Shown piece by piece: positions 56,576-64,000 of a stretch of 64,000 nt of DNA. The stretch is from Paralithodes platypus (taxonomy: Eukaryota; Arthropoda; Malacostraca; Decapoda; Lithodidae): assembly GCA_032716605.1 (NCBI GenBank), contig CM064509.1:49574330-49638329 (forward strand), written 5' to 3'. Both the position numbers and the translations under genes were made by a program. The first letter of the stretch is position 1. Each line of letters starts with the position of its first letter. Under the pieces are notes generated by a model. It was given only the letters and a program-made list of their open reading frames with translations. It was not told the DNA's origin and made no database searches.

Positions 56576-57850
56576 ACAGTCGTTGAAATTCCCCTTTCCC
56601 CGGCCTAAGCTGTTAGGAACACTGGACGGGTTAGACACCTCCCCTCCCTCTTCCGTCCTTATATGCCTGTAGGATACTCCCCATACATTTTAAGAGCCAT
56701 AGGTGCTGGTATAAGAGGAGGAAGGGGAGGGGAGTATGTCTCACACCCCTGTTTGCAGTGGTACTAACTAGGAAAAGCTAAGGCAATGGATTCCGACGAC
56801 TGTAACCCGATGTGTGGAATGTGGGAATTACATATGTTTTGCGTTTAAGGATATTGTACGCTACTTTACCTCTAAGGTCCACTTACTTACTCTTTATACA
56901 CATTCCTTGCAGGTAGACAGCACAAACCCTGATGAACGAGTCCGCTGGAACTTCCTGGTGTTGATGATTGGAGGCTGTTCCGACAATCACCATAAAGAGA
57001 GTTTAAATGAACACACTGCGGAATACCTGGCGCAGGAAAGCAGACCGGTAATGTGGGATACGCGCCAACAGCCTATTTGCACACGTGTCGAAGTGCATTG
57101 GATGGTGCCTTAATACTCCATCTCTCAAGAAAATGTGACAAACGTCACATCCGTTCCCACACCACGAAATTCAATCCTCGCAAATAAGGATGCTAGAGTG
57201 GAATTTATGCACATTATATGGTATGATACAGGACTTCAAAAGCCACCGTGTCTATGTGGAGTTAGACTGGACTACAATAATGTACATCAAAGCTCAACGT
57301 AGGGTCGTGCGGCACGAGGTGACGCGTGTCGTGCGAATCCGTTGGGGACAGCCCGATTTTGGTGTCCTAAACATAAACGCTGATAGCCGCTATCCTCTGA
57401 CGCTGTGGGATTACTCTACCACGAAATATCCATACCGCACGGAGAAATACTTTCACACAGACTTTTCTAACTAACCTTGAGGTTAATTCTTGAAGCGGCG
57501 CCGACGCTGTTGTCGTCATGGAGAACGCTCAATGCCATCGTCGTTGCTGCCCAGTCCATGACGAACCATGTAGTAAAGTATCTCACCACCATATTCACCT
57601 TTTCTTAACCCCATAGAGAACTGCTTTGGGGTCCTCAAAGCTTACCCTGAAGCGTCACCTCAATAACATTGCCAGGAGTTTTGATGCTGCTTGCAGCCAG
57701 GAGAGTGGGCCAGACTCTCAGGGCTTAACCGCGAGGAAAAACTACGTGGGGCGATGGAGGAGGCTTTAGGTTGTGATAACACCACAACTAACGCAAGCAA
57801 ATGCTGTGCATAGTAGCACTTATCTGCTGAAATGCCTACACAAAGAAGAT

Positions 57851-58189
57851 GTATGGGACTCGTGGTATCCAGCATAGACTGTACTGCTACTGTGATGAAC
57901 CGTGCACGTAATATTTTGGTACACAACTTCGTCAATTTTAACTATTTTGTTCTTTGCACTTAAACACTGCATACACGGGTATGCACATACTTTTAAATAG
58001 ATTTGTATCTTACGTTACAAAGCATTAAACGGTTTGAAAAGCCTGTACTGTCTAACTAATGAGACGTGCACGTAATACTTGTGTATAAAACTTATCAATT
58101 TAACCATTTTTTCTTTGCATTTAACACTGGCATACAAGTGTATATGCTAGTAATTCTAAATAGATTGGTATCTTGCGTTGTAAACATTC
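57851..58189. other. 3' region of the DDE transposon, no gene
   Basis: A+T-rich. Two related segments (57895-58010 and 58065-58195) share GTGCACGTAATA-TT, TTTCTTTGCA-TTAACACTG and AAATAGATT-GTATCTT-CGTT words, an imperfect tandem duplication of about 170 bp. Confidence 0.55.
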
Positions 58190-58640
58190 AATGGTTTAAT
58201 CATGTTTATACCTGTATATTGGATTGATACAATAAAATATACAATTGTGATTATCATGTCTTCTATTGTCTGTGATTTAGCTCCATGTCCTGTATTTTTG
58301 TAGCTTTGGTGTTATTTAGAGCCTGCCCCCAACTAGGTCCAACTATTTCGATCTGAATGGCACACTAGGTTGTTAAACTTATTTGCGTGAATGTCAAACT
58401 TTATTGCTGTAGTTGTATAGGTCAGGACTCTGTGATATTAATGGTGACCGCTGTTTTTTTGTAGTCCTAATATTCTGTAATACCTATAGTGCAAAATACT
58501 GTATGTTGTCCTTTGTCTGACAAACTGCTGTCCTGATGTAATGTTTTATGCATTAGTTTCGAACAGTTTTCCAATTGTTTCAGAACTTTGAGCTTTGTCC
58601 ATTTACCCACCGATTAACTGTCTGACTATAATTCAAACTA

Positions 58641-58900
58641 CTGTACAGTAATATATATATAATATATATATATATTTTCTGACATACGGAGCCCTGTATG
58701 TTAATTTAAGAGTTAGAATAAGAGTTGAAGGAGCCAAACTACCCAAACTGTGAAGCAGCCTAGCGAGCGACCAAGCGAGTGGGGAAACGAGCTCGGCCGC
58801 ACTACCTGCAAACTAGCCTTCACACCTTCGTGCGTCAATAGGGGACCCTGCAAACTACTTGATGACCGATGCTATGACGTATGATCGACGCCAGGAGCTG
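58641..58900. other. No gene recognised, left flank of the gap
   Basis: A short (TA)n tract at 58651-58676, then mixed DNA with AGCGAGCGACCAAGCGAG. Not recognisable as the continuation of the gypsy fragment on the other side of the gap. Confidence 0.4.
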
Positions 58901-59000
58901 NNNNNNNNNNNNNNNNNNNNNNNNNNNNNNNNNNNNNNNNNNNNNNNNNNNNNNNNNNNNNNNNNNNNNNNNNNNNNNNNNNNNNNNNNNNNNNNNNNNN
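58901..59000. other. Assembly gap (100 N)
   Basis: Exactly 100 N, the usual placeholder for a gap of unknown length. It interrupts an RT frame, so some of the missing DNA is retrotransposon. Confidence 0.99.
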
Positions 59001-61143
59001 GGCAGCCTCGATGCGGTCTATGGTATCGTCAACTCTAGGTAATGGATAGGCGTCTGTCAGGGATAATGATTCCACACTCTTGCAATCACCATACACATGG
59101 ATCTTGCCACTCAACTCAGGTTGCAAACTCACTGGCAACGACACTCACGATATCCTTTATCCCTCAGACCCTTTTTCCACATGTCGTCTAGCTCTGTTTT
59201 CACGACAGGCTGTTGAGCAGGATTTATACGGTAGGGAACTAACTTGAGCCTTGCACTGTCTCCAGCCTCCATGTCAGATTCTACCCCGTACATCAGGCCT
59301 GGAGAAGCAACAAACATGCGGATGTACTGCCACAGCATAGTAAACAACTCCTCTTGTCGCTTAGGAACAAGAGGTTGCAACTTATCTTGAAGAACAACAT
59401 GCCTAGTGCCCTCCTACAACCCAGCCGAGACCGCAGCTTCTAAACTATAGTCTCCCTTCTTCTCCACCTTCGTCCCTAGAACAGCCAGGTCATGAGAGGG
59501 ACAATCAGTACCGCCTGTGCAGTCACTCCCATAGTTCATAATTGCTAAGGCTTCCCCGCCGATACCGTACATGCGCACCCCCCGCATTCCTTGCGACTAC
59601 ATCTGCCTGTGCAGCATCACCGCTTTTAGCGACATGGCCAGATACAGTTGGTCTATGGTAGGGCTGTTGCATTCGACTAGAGCAGCATTGGGAGGCTATG
59701 CAACGACCGGGCACATTTACTCCACAGCCAACCTCACCAATCTGCTCAATGTCCTCCTTCTGACCACCACCCTTGGCAGCCATGGGTCGACCCTGACCTG
59801 ACAACCATGCCAAAGCCTCGTCGCCCACCTTGAACCACCGAAACAACGAGGCTAACGGTCTGCAAACATTCAAGTGACCTGCCCGCGGAACATCTTGCAC
59901 CGCATGAGTTGTGAGGCTCGGGTGCTCGGCACGACCTGTGGGGTATGAACCGAGCTGGTGCTGGAGCGCTGCACACTGCTGCTCAGGCAGGTGCTCTAGC
60001 ACTTCCACAGCCACCAGACTTGTGTCCCCCGCCCACTGCTCCGCCGAGACATGACAATCCCAACTCTCCTCCACCTGTGCCCTACTGCCCCCCTCTCCTT
60101 CTCCACCTTGGCCGCTGCAGACCAACGCAGGGACAGTAGGCTTCTCAGGTGGTTGCCTCACAAACTCCTCCAACAGGTTCACATGACATGTTTCCCCGTC
60201 CTCGTGTTCAATAGCCCCGTTCCCACAACTCTCCTCCAACTGGGAACTACTAAGTCGCGGAGTGCCATCACGCCCAACCATGTCACTAGGGGTGACAGGT
60301 TCTGGGACCACTCCGGAGCTCACCTCTGGGTCAAGTACTAAGTCACTAAGGAGAGCCGCTGGAGCAAAACTCCCAAAACTCCCAACTTTAGCTTTCTCCT
60401 TCCGACCGTTCCTCCGCTGGTCTAGAGACTGAGGAATAGGCTGTGACACTTTAGATGCATGAGATCGGGTGACAACACACGCCCTCTGCTGTGGTTGACA
60501 CGTCTCGACCAACTCCTGCTCCTCCCTACTCATGTCGGCCGCCCTCTCGGCACCGACTAAGGGTGGAACCTCAGAAGCAGGTACTGCAAAGTCGTTGCCG
60601 AGAAGAAGGTCGACGCCCGCTACTGGCAGTTTCTCCATGATTCCAACATCCAACTCTCGTGTCACACCTTCAACCTCCAGCTCTACTCGAACCAACGGGT
60701 ATGACTTTGTAGCATTAATACCCTGCACCACAACCACCCGTGCCGCGTTTATAGGTTTGCCTGTAGAGTTTTTCATCAGAGTCTGGGATGCACCTGTATC
60801 ACGCAACAACTCCAACCCATGCTTGCAACCAGCCCAACTCACACAGCCACGCCCTCTATGGTCGCAAAAAGCATCGCGGACAGGTTTCGAGCCTTCCGGA
60901 CACTCCTTCATTGGCTGTGACCCCGCATCTGACATTTCACCCCGGGTAAATGCAGAAGACCTCAGAGACACCCCAACGTTGCTGGCCAAAGACACGACTG
61001 CAGTAGGTTGGTTACTAGGGCAGGAACGTGCGAAATGCCCATTGTTATGACACTTAAAACACTCTACTTCACCCTTGGACTTCCCCTGAGGTGGGGAAGG
61101 GCCCTGACCTTTCTTAAACGGGAACGGTTGGTGGTTTGTGGAT
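59001..61143 (-). pseudogene. Gypsy-type gag-pro-pol fragment
   Basis: Minus strand, from right to left: a zinc knuckle CFKCHNNGHFARSC (C-x2-C-x4-H-x4-C, about 61033-61075); a protease region with LLRDTGAS and GVDLLLGNDFA (60600-60760); a long Glu/Gln/Pro-rich spacer (open 59523-60995); then the approach to RT (59129-59380, ending KKGLRDKGYRECRCQ) and RT itself, LTDAYPLPRVDDTIDRIEAA (59001-59070), cut by the gap. A few stops between segments, so it is not intact. The 5' end is cut at about 61148. It is a different gypsy lineage from the 36-49 kb element, with a zinc knuckle and different protease context. Confidence 0.8.
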
Positions 61144-61148
61144 AAAAA

Positions 61149-61428
61149 TTAGTATCATTGCTCTTACTTTCGTTTGTGACTCTTCCCGGCCTAGTAGCCA
61201 CGTGCGGGCATGCGCGCGCTTTCGGCTGCCCAGCCGTTTAGAACCGGGCTGTTGGCAGCCGACCGGCAGGCTTTTTCCTTAGTATATATCCTACGACAAG
61301 CGTAAATAATGTCCTGGGATATTCTTATGTGGTTTTCACAGCTTGTAGCTGCCCTTATTCTTAACCACCGCATCTTAGTATATTTTTATTCTCGATAAGT
61401 TTTGATTGTTTCATTATAATATATAAGA
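61149..61428. other. No gene recognised between gypsy fragment and LTR
   Basis: Contains GCCGTTTAGAACCGG and CAGCCGACCGGCAGG-type stem words. The minus frame 61191-61373 has no recognised domain. Confidence 0.4.
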
Positions 61429-63607
61429 TGTAAGTCTAGTGAGAGTGGGAGGATACGAGCGGGAGAGAGAGACCGGTGTGGGGGACGTTGCCTTCACTCG
61501 GAGAGTCCAGCTTGGGACGAGCCTGATGTTGCCCACTTGCATTTGATTGGCAACGTTAGGCTTAGTTTCGACTCACGCACTGGGTAGAGGGATTGTGACC
61601 CGTCCACTGTGTTGAGTGCTGCCAAGCATGGGATGTATTTTTGTATGCCTAGTGTGGGGTCCAGACACATTCAGAACTCATAGCTTCACCTCACTGTCGT
61701 ACCCTTCGGACCCCCTTGATATCTATCCCGCTCCAACCCAACTTAGAAACTTTCTCCCTTACTTTTGTATACCTTCCTTCCCCTACTTCACCACTCTATT
61801 TTATTATCCCATCCCCTTGATAGACCATAATATTTATTAGTGTATTAACGACTAGCTCTCATTATAACCTAGATATGATTTTTGGGTCGTATGCAAAGAC
61901 ATAATGGTTAATGAGACCTAGGAAGCTTTTTGGTGTTTTCTCATATTTGGTGGTTTCATGCTTGCTAGTGTGTTCTTGTGTCAGTTAAGCAGGGGCTAGA
62001 CCGGAGAGGCGGTTTTTTGCGATCCTTTACCCTTAATTAGCTGGGCGACACATAAGTCGAGTTAAAAAAGCTGGACTATGTGGCGGCGCTCGGACATAAC
62101 TCCGAGTGGCAATTTCAGCACGTACTGTGGCTGAGAGAGAGGACAAGTGGTGGGCAGGAGACTATCGAGCGTATGCTGCTCCAGACCACCGCGGCGAACC
62201 TGACTGACACAAATCTCAGCTCCCTCCTCCCTCTCCTCACTCTGTGCTACATACTCAATTATGTACCGAAAGTACCGAATTACCTGCTTCTTTTGCACTC
62301 GCGTTGCACGGTTATTGAAAGAAAACTATCCATCATACAAGGCTCGTTATGGTGTCCTTCGAAAGCTCTGTTTTTATGCCCTTTCGGATAGGTACTTGTC
62401 TTACGTTCCGGGTCTTATTTAGGCAAATGAAAATGATCACGTAAACAGCCCTATTTTGGCTAAAAACACCCCGCTTGCGTAACACATAATAAACCGCATA
62501 GGCCGCTCGTAAGGTGTTAAGTAAAGTCTGCTGGGGGCGAGTCCTGTGACCCGCACGACTGTACTAGTATACCCCGTGGGAGTCTGGGGGCATTTTCTTG
62601 TCTTTGTCCCTGTGTGTCTAGCGTTGTTTTTTGTGAGTGCCCTTGCCTATCACTCTAGCACTGCGCTACCCCGACTTGCGTTTGTTTTAGGGTCGCCCGA
62701 GGAGAGTCAGTATACTTGCGATCTGAGTCTCTCAAGAGTCACCCTTTCAATTAGAGTAATTTGGCGCCCAGACCTGGGAAACTTCCTAGGCTGGAGCCGG
62801 TGGCTCAGCCTGGTATCCGAAAGCCTATCATCCCTTCCGGCTAGACCTCTGCCACCTGGCAGATTAACAGCTAGGGGTTTATTATTTCTGTATGCTTTTT
62901 TATTTGTGCCACAGTTTACCGTTTTTGTGAGCATTGTGAGTCAGTGTGTGTCTTAGAGACTCTGTCCGAGCAGGCTTGCCTGACTAAGAGTGAGAAGCAC
63001 ACCTGTATGTGATTATGTTGCGATTTGGCTACCTTTTTTAATTATAACCTTATGCCATTATACACTGTATGGCCTATCACTAGTCTTTATTCCTGCTTAT
63101 GAGTTAAGAGTGTCTCTAAAAGCCATAACGTACTTTCTTTGGCTAAGCATCAGATCCTATAGTAGCCGCCTGCAGTTTAGAAACCCGCATCTTGTCTACC
63201 GGGTACTATGTTTTGAGGAACTGTTTGCTTTCAACCTCTTTCACGCAGGGGTGATTAGTTGTATTAATTAACGTAACGTTAAATGTAGCTAGCTTTCTAG
63301 TTTGTTTATAAATTGTTTCTGCCATTTAATTCCTGTATCTATCTTTTCCTTGAAGCTTTACGTCAACTTAATTGTGTGATCTTTTATATAGCCTGCTTGA
63401 CTAGCAGCAGTCTATAGTGCGTGCACCCCCGGTAACCGAGTCATAGGATACCTATTTGGTCCAGGCAGGACTCTTGACGGTTTAGGGTGGTCTTGTTGCC
63501 TGGGTTTATAGCTAAGGGTTGGATCCGAGCGTTTTCCGTTGTTGCTTTTTGCCGCATACCTAGTCCAATAGAAAGAGCCCAGAGTTTATATATCCCAGGA
63601 CGTAACA
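61429..63607 (+). repeat. Probable gypsy-type LTR, plus strand, with nested MITE
   Basis: Starts TGTAAGTC, ends GACGTAACA; these ends are imperfect inverted repeats and show the TG...CA rule. It is followed after two bases by TGGCGACCTTGCCAGG, a PBS-like sequence. With the 495-bp MITE at 62026 removed it would be about 1.7 kb. No second LTR and no gag follow, so it is a solo or truncated end. The left boundary is the weaker one. Confidence 0.45.
62026..62520 (-). mobile_element. TTAA-type MITE, family Q, copy 3 (inverted)
   Basis: TTTA (mutated TTAA) at 62026-62029 and TTAA at 62517-62520. Complement begins CACCTTACGAGCGGCC and contains CGTAAGACAAGTACCTATCC and GAAAGGGCATAAAAACAGAG, matching 2235-2723. 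Ends CCCTTAATTAGCTGGGCG. Confidence 0.8.
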
Positions 63608-63728
63608 AATGGCGACCTTGCCAGGATTTACTGAACAGAGGAATATAGTGGTCATTTGTTTTGAGATTCCTTATAATTAGAGGAATACAGTGGACATAGT
63701 TTTTTTTTGGAGCAACCAATATAACACA
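63608..63728 (+). promoter_or_regulatory. PBS-like site and short leader after the LTR
   Basis: AATGGCGACCTTGCCAGGAT at 63608, then about 100 bases containing two near-copies of GAGGAATA-AGTGG. It ends where a TTAA element begins. No gag coding. Confidence 0.4.
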
Positions 63729-63870
63729 TTAACTCTCTCAGACATATATGACGCGATCGCGTCATATGGCAGAGTGAACCAATAACTCATATGACGCGAT
63801 CGCGTCATATGGACTTATTATATTGCTAGAAAATAAGTTTATGACGCAATTGAGCCGGTCTTTTGGCTGG
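63729..63870 (+). mobile_element. TTAA element, family P, copy 3 start, with two GCGATCGC palindromes
   Basis: TTAACTCTCTCAGACATATA, as at 635 (TTAACCCTCTCCGACATATG). Then two perfect palindromes centred on GCGATCGC: 63746-63767 (22 bp) and 63788-63811 (24 bp), and TATGACGCAATTGAGCCGG matching TATGACGCGATTTTGAGCCG at 651. The right end is not seen before the window stops. Confidence 0.65.
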
Positions 63871-64000
63871 TAAGTCCGATAAGTTAGATGTACATGTGGA
63901 CACATCTAGCAACCCCCTAGCGTCCCTGTGAGGGCCCCGCGGTGGTAGAGGAGCCAGTCTCTTCCCTTCCGCCAGCCTAGTAGGTTGGTGTGCGCGGCCC
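63871..64000. other. No gene recognised, window end
   Basis: G+C-rich end (GAGGGCCCCGCGGTGG). It does not match the similar-looking 300-560 region on inspection. Confidence 0.4.

Larger units (their letters stand above)
55920..57850 (+). pseudogene. IS630/Tc1-like DDE transposase, broken
   Basis: ATG at 55920 opens MPRRHRNARISEEAKLRIIA, a helix-turn-helix N-terminus, then breaks; AADLDFKRTT and IIRQYQSTG continue in the next frame. A phase-compatible GT-AG pair (56107-56912, GCAG/GTAATT and TTCCTTGCAG/GTAGAC) may be an intron of 806 bp holding a TTAA MITE. Then come VDSTNPDERVRWNF and LNEHTAEYLAQES (56914-57110), HRVYVELDWTTIMYIKAQRR and FGVLNINADSRYPL (57240-57390), ENAQCHRR (about 57520) and TPIENCFGVLKA (about 57615). 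The last two resemble the DNA-H and NPIE-WxxLK blocks of DDE_3 transposases. Several stops, so it is inactive. Catalytic residues cannot all be placed. Confidence 0.65.
55087..58505. mobile_element. DDE transposon with about 300-bp inverted repeats
   Basis: 55087-55386 (from TACAGTATTTTTCACTATAGG to GGTATAAACATGATT) is inverted at 58190-58500, with clear but imperfect identity. Between them is a broken transposase. Beyond the right arm, 58508-58640 is an inverted copy of 55540-55660, which on the left lies inside the arm rather than outside it, so one end has been rearranged. Terminal bases and target duplication are not defined. Confidence 0.7.

Noticed and set aside
59523..60995. Single-copy host gene of 490 codons
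   Set aside because: The zinc knuckle just upstream, DTGA protease motif and RT sequence downstream on the same strand make it a gypsy-type polyprotein fragment.

Overview
The window is a eukaryotic, repeat-dominated stretch with no convincing host gene. Six exact TTAGG repeats (27944-27973), the mix of CR1-like and jockey-like LINEs, tRNA-derived SINEs and TTAA-inserting elements point to an arthropod, most likely a decapod crustacean. The taxon is an inference. One 100-base N gap (58901-59000) shows this is an assembled scaffold.

Layout. 0-12 kb: decayed LINEs of three families (A, APE-type; B, jockey-like; C, CR1-like), interrupted by a TTAA element, a tRNA-derived SINE and an (AAC)n-tailed retroposon with a 13-bp target duplication. 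12-14 kb: A+T-rich sequence with one tRNA-Cys-like SINE. 14.2-21.4 kb: a patchwork of inverted G/C-run repeats, split at 15129-18416 by a 3.29-kb terminal-inverted-repeat (TIR) element whose interior is about 9.5 copies of a 327-bp satellite. 21792-26477: a hAT-like element with an exact 8-bp duplication, loaded with later insertions including a jockey-like LINE with a long open RT frame. 27.6-30.1 kb: a MULE-like element with clustered GGCCGAG words, then a CAGTGGCG-type hAT-like element. 31.2-35.4 kb: a TTAA element split by a LINE and a retroposon, then LINE pieces.

36130-49561 is the main object: a complete 13.4-kb Ty3/gypsy-type LTR retrotransposon with 3.3-kb LTRs, a 5-bp target duplication, PBS, polypurine tract, gag, protease, RT-RNase H and integrase, and two extra 3' ORFs, the last of which reads into the 3' LTR. 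Gag and protease are joined by a strong candidate -1 frameshift signal (slippery heptamer, 8-nt spacer, perfect 8-bp GC stem). The pol frame carries several breaks, so this copy is probably not autonomous. LTR divergence by eye is about 1.5%.

50-64 kb: a TIR element rich in GCGA words, another family B LINE, a 33-bp minisatellite, a broken IS630/Tc1-like DDE transposon with about 300-bp inverted repeats, the gap, a minus-strand gypsy-type gag-pro-pol fragment, a probable solo or partial LTR, and TTAA elements with GCGATCGC palindromes. Nesting gives a relative chronology. Several insertions can be defined to the base because the interrupted reading frame or a sibling repeat shows the empty site.
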